Shown here one piece after another: positions 1 to 11,177 of a DNA stretch of 64,000 nt. The notes below the pieces were generated by a model. It was given only the letters and a program-made list of their open reading frames with translations. It was not told the DNA's origin and did not search any database. Positions within the stretch are counted from its first letter, which is position 1. Every line of letters begins with the position of its first letter. The stretch comes from Amanita rubescens (Eukaryota; Basidiomycota; Agaricomycetes; Agaricales; Amanitaceae), in NCBI GenBank assembly GCA_015039365.1, contig WION01000147.1, positions 60,619-124,618 on the forward strand, in the 5' to 3' direction. The translations under genes and the position numbers were made by a program.

Positions 1-67
1 ACATGTTGAGGTCACATAAAATTTCCATAAATAAAACCGATCTTGAGTAAATTAGCAACCATCCGAT

Positions 68-880
68 TCACCTCATATCACCTGGTCCCTCCTGGTCCTC
101 AAAAGCAGAAGATCCCTGATCAACCATTAAATGAATCAGACTTGGCCCAGCCCACTCATTTACCACGCCGTCGGACCAGTCACAAACGGCAGCTTTAACA
201 ATTTTCACCAGCCACACGAGGTACTTTCCCACCCGGTGGCCATCGTCGCCAATGCTGCAGCAAAACGCATCAACTGCTTCGTCAGCCGGATGGTGTTGAC
301 CGCATGTGCATGGTGCGCTGAGGCATAGTTTGTCGGCGGAAGAAGGATCTTGCGGAAATGGCTGCATGTGCTTCGCGAAGACAGAAGCAAGCCAAATGGC
401 GTCTCGTATACCGAGGTTCATTCCTTGTCCGCCAATCGGAGAGTGGATGCGGGCTGCATCACCGACGAAGAATACGACCCGAGGATTCATGCTCCGGTTT
501 TGATCCTGCAACACCACAACTCTAACGTCTCCTTCAGCGTAGAAAAACCGTTGTCGACATCCATCCAAACGCTTCTGGAAGTGATCACATCTTCCTTGGG
601 AATATCCCATCCGATGTTGATTCGTGCCACTCTGGATAGGGTGACCGGGGGATATGAATGGCGAAACTGGCTTTGGGAGCAGTACTGTATAAATGTTGAT
701 CTGGTCACGCGCCAAATGCCGGGGAGTGAAGGAAACGTCACATCGGCTATGATATATGACCATCCGCACCACGTCGTTATCGTCTGTCTATGCACGCGCC
801 GTCAGGGTCTAAAAAACCGATATTGACGAGTTGGCGAAATATGGGACCGAACCATCAGCCCTTATAATGTATTTCGTTTT
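68..880 (-). pseudogene. FAD-dependent monooxygenase relic (C-terminal half)
   Basis: This is a decayed copy of the intact monooxygenase at 4337-5738. The minus-strand frame keeps the GD motif region (VVFFVGDAARIHSPIGGQ, near 400-460) and the stretch before it. The part matching YASTRHAHAISTIRMTK of the intact gene lies in another frame (205-390), and the region between about 500 and 800 is also split over frames, so several indels have broken it. Homology to the intact paralogue ends near 880-900 (the part coding ...YVIGADGS upstream is lost). A further short piece of the same gene lies at 2030-2066. Family assignment is by direct comparison inside the window and is firm; loss of function is inferred from the frameshifts. 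Confidence 0.85.
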
Positions 881-914
881 GATTGTTTTTCCATTGTCGA
901 ACGGGCTGACTCCG

Positions 915-942
915 TAGTTGGCCGACATAGGTGGTCTGCGGC
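915..942. repeat. 28-bp exact direct repeat, left copy
   Basis: Twenty-eight bases are identical at 915-942 and 2279-2306 in the same orientation. The pair brackets a 1.34-kb segment that holds a membrane-protein reading frame and a monooxygenase fragment. It may mark a duplication or insertion boundary. Confidence 0.8.
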
Positions 943-1086
943 ACAACGACGGTCATCAACAAAACTGCCGGATTCTTTTACACCGTTACATCACAGTGCA
1001 GTGTCACGACCCTGTAGCGAGCCGTAGCAATGTGTTGAAACGGGCCTTCTCGCCACATCTAAATTCTAAGTAGTAATTTCAAAAGA

Positions 1087-2046
1087 TTATAATGTCGATT
1101 GTAATGAATTGCAATATACACAGTCTTTTGGGGGGGCAGCTACTAGTAAGCGTGCTTTCAATAGCAGGATTAGTAAGTATAACAGCACAGTGCGAGCAAG
1201 ATATGCTCTATTATCTCCAGTATTTAGGGCAGAATCATGTACTTCATATGTGCTTACCTTCTTGCGGATGAGCGTGTCCTCGGCGGGCATACCGATCGCG
1301 CTGCATAGTACACGCGATGTTCCTGCATTCGTATTATCCGAGGCAATGTCTTCAGGAGTTAACTTGCCCTCAGAGCTCAACTCGCGGGCCATCGATAAGA
1401 TATGCGAACCATTTCTCTTGAATCTAAAGTAGTCGAGGAGAGGGCCGTCCCCAGCCGCAACGAGAAATCGTAACGCCGAGCTTGATGTGTCCCTCAGACT
1501 AACGTCGCTTGGATCGAGAGGTGTCGCAAGGCTGGAACCAAATGGCGAATCTTGCGTTTCTTGGGAGTCGTTCGAATGACCGCGTTTCACGAGATTCCGG
1601 TCAAATTCTTCCCTGGACTTAAAGTTGCATGCGTATATAACGCGTCAGATAGAGTGGTCCACTGGGAATCCCCGCCAAACATATCCGAAACGGGTAGCGA
1701 GACCAACGAAAAGAGTAGCACCGACAGTTACGGGTAAAGCCCAGAGAGCAGTTGCAAGGAACGCCAAAAATATCATAACGAATTGATGGCCTAGTACGTC
1801 CGCCCAATGCGCAAACCTGCGTATACCTTGCGTAGAATCCATATATCCGGTTTCGAAAGCGGCCTGCTCCAGTTTATCGGGCCATAGAAGCATCGTTCCA
1901 CCGACACAGATACACCAAGGAACGAAGCAGATGACTCTTGTAATCGATGCTGTGATATCCAGAGAAGAAAAGTGTTCGGGACGAAGGAACCATAGCAGAT
2001 CTTCATCAGCGAAAGCGAAGTCGTCGCCATACTGAGATATGAGCAA
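1087..2046 (-). pseudogene. hypothetical membrane protein, frame interrupted by one stop
   Basis: Two minus-strand reading frames (2046-1645 and 1642-1087) are collinear in the same frame, separated only by a TGA at 1645-1647. Read together they give about 300 residues: a hydrophilic start, two or three hydrophobic segments (VICFVPWCICVGGTMLLW and a long one around FVMIFLAFLATALWALPV), then a Ser/Asp-rich cytosolic-looking part and a last hydrophobic stretch (TVLLYLLILLLKARLLVAA). I do not recognise the family. The TGA may be a nonsense mutation or lie in a small unrecognised intron. The upstream end runs into a monooxygenase fragment, so the true start is uncertain. Confidence 0.45.
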
Positions 2047-2066
2047 AGCGTAAGGGTATCGTGTAA
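2030..2066 (-). pseudogene. FAD monooxygenase fragment (RYPY-SQY segment)
   Basis: On the minus strand these bases read RYPYALLISQY, aligning with RYPYSLIVSQY of the intact monooxygenase at about 5340-5375 (roughly three quarters of bases identical over 35 nt). It is the N-terminal side of the relic at 68-880, from which it is now separated by about 1.1 kb of unrelated sequence. Confidence 0.6.
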
Positions 2067-2278
2067 CTCCGCGGGGGTGAGTCTGAGCTCAGTTGGCTCT
2101 TTGAGATCTGCCCTCTTCACTTGGTTTGGAGGTTGAGGGCGCTCACTGGATGGAAGCGGTGATGTCTGACGAGGTTTAGTAAGACGGTGGGACGTGTGAC
2201 AGTAGGGATGGGGAAGAGGGAGAGCTACTTTCACTGTGGTACGATGATGACTTTGGCAAGACTCGGCTCGAGCTGACA

Positions 2279-2306
2279 TAGTTGGCCGACATAGGTGGTC
2301 TGCGGC
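2279..2306. repeat. 28-bp exact direct repeat, right copy
   Basis: Right partner of 915-942, identical over 28 bases and in the same orientation. Confidence 0.8.
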
Positions 2307-2470
2307 CGTAGAATCACCGCAAAAGTTATGTAACTGTGATTGCATTTGCATGTATTTGCAAGTCCTCCGGTAATGGTTCTTTGCGGATTACTTGAAATGC
2401 CAGGCTGGAAGCTGGACCCTTAAAGCAACTCTGTTCAGGTCCTCGCGACTTTTCTTACATACCTCAAATA

Positions 2471-4043
2471 ATGAATAGGACTCAAGCGCAACGCTCCAAT
2501 GATATCTCATCCAGCGCACGGTACTCAAAGAGCGCCGCTACTACACATCCTACGGGATTCTTCTCGCACGCTCACGACTTTCAAATCAAAGATTCCAACC
2601 TGTATGATGTCCATTATCACGAGCACCGAAAGACAAAGACAAGTGAAACCGTTCACCCTTTGAATTACATTACAATCCTGATCGTGACTATTAGATCTCG
2701 AGTATCTTCAGCAGTTTATTTCAGAGGGTGCACTTCATGATTCCATGGCGCGTTTTCCACCACCAAAGTGCCATCCCAGGACCCGTGAAAAAGTCTTGAA
2801 TGTAATCATGGATTGGATCAACCATCCACGTCCGCGTCGGCGTATCGTATGGTTAAACGGCCCCGCAGGAGCTGGCAAATCTGCCATCGCCCAAACGATT
2901 GCAATGCGCTGCTCAGATGAGAAATTAGCAGCATCCTTTTTCTTTCTCAGGAACAGCTTCGACAGAGGTACCGCGACCCGTTTGTTCACGACATTAGCTT
3001 GGCAACTTGCAAAAAACATACCTGAAATGCTTTACTACGTCGAATCAGCTATCGAGGCAGAACCTCTCCTACCCACGAAATCCATCGATATCCAGTTCGA
3101 CCGTCTCATCGCACAGCCATTTGCAACTCTTCTGCACGACAAGCCTGACTTTCATTTGACGAGGTTCCTCGTCATAATAGACGGTGTAGACGAATGTGCG
3201 CCCGATCGAACACAGCAGGTCTTCCTTAGGCTCATCGGGGATGTCCTATCTGAGAGAAATATCCCATTACGTTTCTTGATCTGTAGCAGACCAGAAGCCC
3301 ACATTCAAGAAACTTTCGGATCGCGCATCATGACAAATGTTACCCAGCCTGTGCTCCTAGATGATCAGTTCGAGCCAGAAAACGACATTCGAAGATATCT
3401 AGAGGATGAATTCGTTCGTATTTGTACTGAACGCGAACTCTCGTTATCTGGATGGCCATCAAATGGGGTGATCGACAAACTAGTCTCCAAATCATCTGGA
3501 CAGTTCATATACGCCTCTACTGTGGTGAAGTTCATTGATGACATAAACGGCGACCCCAGGGCACAACTGGATATCGTGTTGAAGCTTCGTCCTGTTGACT
3601 TTTCGTCGCCTTTTGCGGAGCTGGATCAGCTTTATATCCAAATTCTGTCACAACAACCAGATGTCAGACTGCTCAAAGATCTGTTCACCTTGATCATTGC
3701 TCTGCGTCAGCCGCGCATCCCATTCGTCTGTCGACGACTCCGGATCGGTAAGGAGGAACTCGAGCTTAAGTTACGCGGGCTGCGTTCGCTTGTTCACCTT
3801 TCAGATTCGGTTATCGACGGATATCATCTCTCCTTACACGACTTTTTTCGCGACAAGCAGCGTGCAGGTTCGTACTTCATACACCCTCTGCGGGTCACGA
3901 TGGTGCGACTACCGGGGATCATGCGCCCTGTGTTATTGGCATCGGCAATAATCATTGGGATTGTGCCCTTTACCGTACTAACGCTTGGAGCAGGGCCAGC
4001 CTACCTTATCCGAGTAAGGTATAGACGCCCTGGACCTCGTTAA
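2471..4043 (+). CDS. NACHT NTPase with C-terminal membrane helix, copy A
   Basis: Two exons are proposed: 2471-2642 and 2695-4043, with a 52-nt intron (AA|GTGAAA...TTAG). Exon 1 encodes the short family leader (GFFSHAHDFQIKDSN). Exon 2 encodes LEYLQQFISEGALHDS and then the NACHT domain: Walker A NGPAGAGKSAIAQT, Walker B LVIIDGVDECAPD and the sensor-like PLRFLICSRPE. A helical region ending in YHLSLHDFF follows, and the protein closes with one hydrophobic segment (VLLASAIIIGIVPFTVLTLG) and a basic tail. The product of about 505 residues lacks WD40, ankyrin or TPR repeats. NACHT proteins are STAND NTPases that oligomerise on ligand sensing, and in fungi many act in non-self recognition; that role here is inference. 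It is convergent with the intact monooxygenase downstream. Confidence 0.85.
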
Positions 4044-4336
4044 GCACCTAATCCTGGAACCCCTTTTGATTCTACTGCGCTTTATCCCTTTCCTCTCGAG
4101 CCGGCTACTCCCCTGCCCCTTGAACCCTGCCTCAAACTCACATACTTGAGAACCTCGACCTTCTCTCATCGTGCTCATACCTGATGCTCCCCTCCCACTT
4201 CGTTTGGAATAGTTATAGTTTTATTTTTACGCTCCTTCGCTTAACGGATCATTATAAACTATTATAGCTGTCGTATAGTAAATTAGAACTTGTCTCATCT
4301 ATTATCCCTCTCGCAATGCACCTCTCAATGTATGAA

Positions 4337-5738
4337 TCAAACTTGCCCCAGCCCACTGAGCGACCACATCATCGACGCGGTCACAAATGGTAACTTGAAC
4401 ACCAGCTTTACCAACCACATGAAGTGTTTTCCCCACCCCGTCGATATCGCGCCCAACACCGCAATAGAATACATCGCCCGCTTCGTCATACGGATGGTGC
4501 TGATCGCATGTGCATGGCGAGTCGAAGCGTACTCTTCCAATAGCTTGTCTGCTGAAGAAGGGTCTTGCGGGAATTGTTCCATGTGCTTTGCGAGGACCGT
4601 AGCGAGGCCAATGGCGTCTCGGATACCAAGGTTCATCCCTTGTCCGCCAATCGGAGAGTGGATGTGGGCTGCGTCACCAACGAGGAATACGACGCGAGGA
4701 CTTAAGCTGAAATCCCGCCTCTTGCTCTGATTCTCTGCGTGGAGTCGGACTAGGCACTTGTCCGCGATGGCTGCGTGCGTTCGGAACCTCGAGGACCATA
4801 ACACCTTTTCAACCACCACTCTATCCTCTTCTTGTCCAGCGTACAGAAACCCCGGTCGACGTTGATCCAAGTACCTCTGGAAGTAATCTGCGTCAGGCGT
4901 CGAAGGTGGTGGGCCATCCTCTTTGGGAATGCTAAATCCAATCCTATAAATCCCGTCCGCTGTTGACTCGTACGATTCTGGATAACGTGATCGGGGAATG
5001 GGAAAGGCAAGGCAGACTTTAGAATCCACAGTGTGTACATACACCTGGTCGCGTCCCAAGTGCGGGGGAGGGGACGTGAGCGTCACGTCGGCTATGACCA
5101 TTTGCCTCACGTCGTTGTCGTCAATGGAGGTGCCATCAGGATCGGCAAACCCGATGTTGACGAGTTGACGGACGACAGAATGCGAACCATCAGCGCCTAT
5201 GACATATTTCGTCTTGATCTTTTCCCCATTTTCAAACGTTGCGATGATCATTCCGTCTTCATCTTCATTATCGGATAACCCGACCAGTCGATGAGGCCTG
5301 TCCACTCTTATTCCTAGTTCTTCGGCCTTCTTCTCAAGCACTCGTTCCGTTGAATACTGAGACACAATCAAGGAATAGGGATATCGTGTGTGTCCCTCGA
5401 GACAGGTGAAACCTACGTGGTAGAGATGACTGGACGCAGTGTAGGCATTCATATGGGTCGCTCTGGTCCCGTGTGCGATGAGGTCATCGGCAACGTGGAG
5501 GGTGTCAAGGGCCTATGAATTAGGTTATTAGATTCGGAGACGTGGCAAGAATGAATTTCCTTACCTCAAGAGTGGCAGCATGCACTACTAATGCCCGAGA
5601 CGATTGAGGTCTCATGTTCCTCTCGACAGCGTCAACAATGACGAGGTCTTTGCACCCTCGACATGCGAGTGATACGGCAGCTGCTAGTCCAGCAGGACCA
5701 GCACCGATTATTAGAACTGTAGTTTGTTGAGGTAGCAT
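4337..5738 (-). CDS. FAD-dependent class A monooxygenase (phenol hydroxylase-like)
   Basis: Two exons: 5738-5565 and 5512-4337, with a 52-nt intron (GAG|GTAAGG...CATAG). The start MLPQQTTVLIIGAGPAGLAAA places the GxGxxG dinucleotide-binding motif within the first 20 residues. The DG motif (YVIGADGSHS) and the GD motif (VVFLVGDAAHIHSP...GGQGMNLGIRD) follow in the expected order, identifying the PF01494 flavoprotein hydroxylase family. These enzymes use NAD(P)H and O2 to hydroxylate aromatic or polyketide substrates; the substrate cannot be told here. The length, about 450 residues, is somewhat short for enzymes with a thioredoxin-like tail but normal for the core. It is the only intact copy in the window; relics lie at 68-880, 2030-2066 and 16760-16930, each next to a NACHT gene. 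Confidence 0.88.
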
Positions 5739-7552
5739 GTGTAACGATGAGCATTAGGGAAAAAGAGGGTCTTTTTAAACGGATCGAGTTCCAGCTACAC
5801 GGATGCAAGAGATGCGCATCGTTGTTCTTGACACATCACAACGGTGTAAGCATTTTAAATTTGCAGTGCATCTTGATATAGCTCTTGAGTTTATATACTT
5901 AGAACGGCTTGAAGCCAGTGGTAGAATTACCGCGATCCTTATCAGCAATACGTCAGCGATGCCGGAACGGATGTTGAGAGGCGACGAAGAATCCCACTGG
6001 TACAAAACGGAACGCAATAACCGTTCACGTCAGTTCGGCTTATATGCGTACAGCCATTCTTCTCCGTCTAAACAGCCGCGAAGACCACTTCCCCGAACCT
6101 GGTGCTCCATTCCTCTCCACTGGTTATACTACGCTTCCATCGCTACGGGTTCAAGCCTCAGGGGTCGAAACTTTCACCTTCGACTGATGGCCAACTGTCG
6201 CTTGCACCGATTTTCGAGGAGAAATCCATGATGAAGCCGTTTCATCTTTCGAACAGTCCGGGAGAAATGTTGTGCTGAAATCAAGCATCCCGTTGAGCGG
6301 CGCGTGTTGAGCCAGGTGAGAGAATGCGGATGTTGGTGGTGGCTCTGGTGAGTTGCAATAAGGAGCGATGACGAGGAGAACTTGAACATTCTCGGAGACG
6401 ACTCGCATGGCGGAGGAGTTTCCGCTCCTGTTCTGACTTCTAAGATGCTTTCAGGTTGCACTTGGACATTCCGAGGAGTGGTGGATGTTGCTTCTTGCGC
6501 TTGCAAGGCTGTTGAGCTTGTTGCTGCAGCTGTAGATCCAGATGTGAAGCCATGCGACAGAGGCGGTGCGGGGATAGTCACTGGGACAGGTAGCGATGAC
6601 GATGGGTAGTAGCTGAGGGTGAGCAAGAGGTGAGGTTATGTTCCGGGCGGGTGGTGTTTGCTAGAAGGACGGGACGTACAGCTGTTTGGGGCGGTGGTGT
6701 ATCCGTGGATTGTCTGGATAGATCTGATTGTGTCGAACACCCTCATAGTATGCCGCCCTCGCCGAACGGGCGGTTTTAGGAGGTGTTGAGGGCTGGTCGG
6801 GCAGTTGCTCGAAGATGGACAGATGTGGTTTTACATGACGTAGGGTGCTCAGTGAGACAAGGGGGATATCAGAGGGATGGACTTTTCTTGACTAGTACTT
6901 TCACAATGCACCGTGACGTGGCCGTGATGATCTTGCTCTGGCAAATTTGCAATCGTGGTTGTTGACGGTTGTAGATTTTCGTTCTGAATCAATCCAACGA
7001 CATTATTGACCAGTCAGTTTTCTGGAAACATTGGACCCTGTCATTTGCTGCAAAAAGGCCCGGGGAATGTGGATGTTGTTCGGCACCTTGCTCCTTTACA
7101 AGGCAAGACTCTGATGCATAGTATGATTCACCATTGATTTGAGATCGTCTTCTTTCCAAGCGCCGGGAAGATGTGCGGTACAACCCGGGGATTAAAACCT
7201 CGCGACAGGAGGCCATCATCTACTTACATACGCCTGCAATAACTGGTCTGAACTTGCATCTGGCCGAGTGCCCTTTTATAATCGTTTGTTCGGCATCCAA
7301 TTCAATGACATCCACCAATCAGCCTCTACAGGAGAGATGAGCGTGCACGCAATCCTTGCGTTTGATGCAAAGTGAATGGCTTGTGGCGAATCCCATGCTG
7401 TTCGGAACTGTATCTACTTATCGATGAATGAGGCCTCCAGCCTTTACAGGGTCAGGGTTTGCTGACGGGGCTTAAAGCTTCAAGCTTCGTAGAGACTCCC
7501 AATAGCAACTCTCCGTTGACCGCAAGTCACAGCAGGCCCCTCATCATCATTG
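5739..7552. other. intergenic region, no convincing gene
   Basis: About 1.8 kb between the monooxygenase start and the next plus-strand gene. Short frames exist on both strands, the longest a Ser/Thr/Pro-rich minus-strand frame at 6174-6626, but none shows a recognisable domain, splice pattern or paralogue. It presumably contains both promoters. Confidence 0.5.
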
Positions 7553-8494
7553 ATGCCGTTCTTGTCCTCCTCATCACGTTCGCGCAATCTGTCATCTCGC
7601 CTGATAGATGACAATATCCGCGATTTTTTCCCCAAGAACCAATCTATTCGCGAGCTCGTACTCTGGAAGCAAACAAAGAAACCAGCTGAGCACGAGTTTG
7701 TCATCCTCACGATGGACAATGCAGAGGAAAGGCAGTATCGCGTCGAGCGGCGACCGTCGAAAGAAGAGAATCTTAGCTCCAAGGTGCAGGGATGCACAGC
7801 AGAGGATACCATTACTCCTCTAGAACGGGAACAGGTGGAGAAACTCCTGCATAGCGGAACAGTGACCCGGCAGATCACGATTCATTTTCGGGCCGATCCC
7901 AAACCTGACCTGTATACCGTTTTTTCTTTTTGCAATGCCCTCCGCCGGGACCGCGACGCCGAGCAATACACATTGATGCTGTTCAACTGTTACTTCTTTG
8001 CACGCACTCTCACACTACTCATTACCCGCCATTTCCTCATGCGCCAATATTGCCAGTTTTACAAATCAGATAGAAAAGGCCTTGGCAGCCGTCCAGGACC
8101 TGAGATCGATAAAACTTTGGACAAATGGGTTCCATCAGGTCTCGTGCGTGTTTGGATCGCCGAATGTGTAAGGATGATATTACTCAAGTTCTGAATAAGG
8201 AATTCTGATTTATTGTCGTTTATTGTTTTTTTTCAGGCCGATATCCTCGGATACGAGATACTTCGATGGCGTATAAACGAAATGAACAGAGAACACTGCA
8301 AGACGGTTAATCTGTTGCCAGGCTGGAAACGAGATGAGGTGCATAAGGTCTTGGTCAAGAAAAAGGAAGAATTATGGCCCCGCATGTATTCGGATGCGAG
8401 TCATGCGAAAGACGATGAGTTCGACGAGGACGAGGGTATCCTTGGACCCCTATTCGGTTTCGGAAGAGCTTTTATTGCCTCCATCCGCGTCTAG
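7553..8494 (+). CDS. conserved-looking fungal protein of unknown function
   Basis: Two exons, 7553-8167 and 8237-8494, joined over a clear 69-nt intron (TGT|GTAAGG...TTTCAG) that links WIAEC to ADILGYEILRWR in frame. The product of about 290 residues has a basic/serine start, a segment EHEFVILTMDN, a Tyr/Phe-rich core (LFNCYFFARTLTLLITRHF) that could be an amphipathic or membrane-associated helix, and an acidic tail (KDDEFDEDEG) before a Gly/Phe-rich end. I do not recognise a domain. A start further upstream in an extra 5' exon cannot be excluded, because a TTG but no other ATG lies just before 7553. Confidence 0.65.
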
Positions 8495-8930
8495 GTACAG
8501 TACTAAGTGTTCCCCGCCTTGGCATCCCCACCAACCTCATCCGGTCCCGTACTCTCACGTCTCCCGCATGCGCACATGTTTTTTTCTCTCTTATAGGATG
8601 ATGGCAGGTATTGTTCCTACGACAGAACGTCATGCATATCATATCCATTCATTGCTGGTATATATAGTAGTACTTGAACTGGTCTCCGGGTCGTTTCGTG
8701 TATCTCGTCCAAGCAAAATTTTCCCAGAAAGAACAAAGCCTTGCGTTAGCGAAAACGACATGATGCGATGGCTGATTAGCGTTTTGTCCTGGCTAGTGTG
8801 GCGTTGTGTTGAACATCAAATGTTACAGGATCTAAAATCACACAATCAAGGTTGCTGCCGTAGCCTGCGGCGGCGATACCCGAGATTTATAATTATTGAA
8901 TTAAATGAGACACTGGCCACGCTTCACACA

Positions 8931-9924
8931 ATGGCGACAGCGCCTCGTTCCATTCCGGCAGATCTCGTCCAGTCAATTGTCAGCTTTCTTTGGTCACTCA
9001 GACTCTCAAGAGACGAGCGCATCACTCTTATGAAGTCCATGCCACTCTTCAATTCGACATGGAGAGACGCTTATATCCGCGCGTCAACCAAGGATGTTTA
9101 CATTCCTTGCGTCTCCTATACCGACCATTTTTTCAGTCTCCTGCGCAGGGAATCCAGATTTTATGACAAGGTGCACCTCGAAGCCAGGTGTCGCAGCATC
9201 ACCTTTGCCATCAGCTGCACTCGTGCACCGCAACAAGGGCCCACCACAAGCCACCCAGCTGACATTGCCATGGTGGACATTCTTCGCTTCATCAGTGACG
9301 ACCAAATTTCCTACGTTCCCAACTTGCGCAAGATTGCAATTCACTATCATAATATTGGCTTTGACGATACTATATTCCACCATTCCCGACTTGTGGATTT
9401 CCCCTCGCAGGTGACAGAATTAGAGATAGTCCACACGTTCAGCCCCGAAATGCCTGATTTTTTGAAATCAGAGTTGCGAGACAAATATGAAAAATACGGG
9501 AGTCCCCGCTATCTTTCCGAGTGGCACTTGTTAAACATCGGACATCTAACTATGGCAGGTGTTGGGGTTTGTTACGTTGCAGAGATGGATTACCGTCTGC
9601 CCGAACATTGTGAACCTGGAACTCGACCTCTCATACGGCCCTCTTAGGGAGATATGCATCCGTGTTCCCGACTCACTTCAGCGACTCATATTACACTCGC
9701 CGGAGAATGTCGACCCTTCGCAAGGGGTGTTATCTGCTGCAAATGTTCACGTTGAATGTCTCCCTTCTGTGCATTATCCGTCCAGGGAAGTATGTCTGGT
9801 GCCTGGGATGAATGAATATGTTTATAGCGTCATGAAATGTTTAGGTGATTATGCCTATCTTTTCGTGTTGTATTATCCTGCAAATGTGAAGTTGTACACG
9901 TGGAAGCGATGGTATACGTATTGA
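8931..9924 (+). CDS. F-box-like protein, frame shifts near 9555
   Basis: The frame beginning MATAPRSIPADLVQSIVSFLW near 8931 has the pattern of Agaricomycete F-box-like proteins: LPxDLVxxIVxFLW, then DERITLMKSMPLFNSTWRDAYIRASTKDVYIP. It runs to about 9555, where the coding signal moves to another frame that reads LQRWITVCPNIVNLELDLS, a leucine-rich-like continuation, to 9924. No intron of normal length joins the two; the only GT...AG pair there is about 25 nt apart. Either one indel has broken the gene or the C-terminal end differs from its relatives. F-box proteins recruit substrates to SCF ubiquitin ligases; whether this one does is unknown. Confidence 0.55.
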
Positions 9925-10427
9925 AAGAGATGGATCATGTGGACATAGGAAAAACGCCATTTATGTTACAACTAAAATCTGTCTCGGTCCAGTCTGTGTT
10001 CAGCTTTTACCATGGTCATTTTCTCTTTTTTTTTTTGCTAAGAAATGATGTATCTGAACGTGAAAACACGCGTGCTAAGTGTCTACATGTACCATAATGT
10101 GCATGGCGCCTTCAGGCGTATATAAGGGAATAACGGAAAGGTATATAGGAGAGCCCAGAGTGAAAAGGGCCGTCTCAGCCTCGACGACGTCCCTGGAGTG
10201 GTACGAATTCATTGTCATTGCCATTCATGGTGGATCACGGCGGACCACGGTCATTGCGACATTTACGTAGATATGGACCATCAGATACTTTTCATCATGC
10301 AGTGGCAGTACTACGATATTCAGGACAGGGAAAACGGTGACACTGCGCTACTAAAAGTTTTCTGAACCCCTCAAGGTACAAAACTATACGTCTGCGATTT
10401 GCAAGAGTCATTATATCCTCATAAGGT
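9925..10427. other. intergenic region
   Basis: Nothing recognisable here beyond a TATA-like GTATATAAGG near 10118 and an AT-rich stretch. It separates the F-box-like frame from the convergent minus-strand gene. Confidence 0.4.
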
Positions 10428-11177
10428 TTAGGGACTCGCGCCTTGTGACTGATAGACAACCGTCTGTGTCGCAGGCTTCTCCCCCAAACGAACTGCGCGA
10501 TCCAGTTCTGTTGTAACTTTGATCTTGTAAAATGTAGGGATGATTTGCTCGGCCGTCGTAATCCCCAAAATAACCTGCTCCTCCAACTCTGGCATCTCTG
10601 CGATGATTTCAATTTCCTCTGCCGTCCTAGTCCCCAAAATAACCTGCTCCTCCAACTTGGACCTGGTCCCTGCCTTCTTATTCTGTTGAAATACTGCAAT
10701 TGCCGTTGCTATCAAATGCGCTTCTGGGTCAGAGACCTTGATAGCTGTCTTGTTATGTTGGAGAATGAGCATTGTTGGGTATGTCCCAATTCCGCATTCG
10801 ACTTCAACATTGGCAATTGTAACAGCAGATTCATTGCGCACGGTCATTCGTATCTGGGTGCCCTCCGAAACGACGGTACTGGTCCGATGACTTCGTAGAT
10901 CTTGATATTTCATGAACCGCAGTAATTGGCCCAGAAATTCATTGAATCTCCATTCGGCTTCAATAGGGCTAGCATTCATGTCTTCTCTGGCGTGTTCGAC
11001 CTTAAAAGCCAGTCCGAACGAAGAATTTCTGAATTTCTTGGGGATAACAATTTCTTCTTTCTCGATAAAGCCCGGAAAGCCAGAGTAATCTGGAAGAGGA
11101 CCTTCAAAGAACGTGTCCTGGTCCTGGTCTTGAACGACGATGTTAAAAGCGTCCAGATCTGCTGATGTCCAGTCCAT
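10428..11177 (-). CDS. uncharacterised protein with internal duplication
   Basis: A single open frame of 249 residues starting MDWTSADLDAFNIVVQDQDQD. It contains no recognised domain. Near its C-terminal end the segment KLEEQVILGTRTAEEI is followed closely by ELEEQVILGITTAEQI, an internal tandem duplication of about 20 residues that is also visible in the DNA around 10556-10655. The N-terminal part is acidic and the middle (RMTVRNESAVTIANVEVECGIG) has a beta-rich look. It may continue through another exon downstream, because the sequence after its stop stays open in another frame. Confidence 0.5.
   Translation of the reverse strand: MDWTSADLDAFNIVVQDQDQDTFFEGPLPDYSGFPGFIEKEEIVIPKKFRNSSFGLAFKVEHAREDMNASPIEAEWRFNEFLGQLLRFMKYQDLRSHRTSTVVSEGTQIRMTVRNESAVTIANVEVECGIGTYPTMLILQHNKTAIKVSDPEAHLIATAIAVFQQNKKAGTRSKLEEQVILGTRTAEEIEIIAEMPELEEQVILGITTAEQIIPTFYKIKVTTELDRAVRLGEKPATQTVVYQSQGASP

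Noticed and set aside
6174..6626. Minus-strand Ser/Thr/Pro-rich frame
   Set aside because: No domain, no paralogue, no splice sites, and overlapping open frames on the other strand; likely chance in biased sequence.
9555..9585. Micro-intron joining the two F-box-like frames
   Set aside because: The only GT...AG pair is about 25 nt apart, too short compared with every other intron in the window; a frameshift is simpler.
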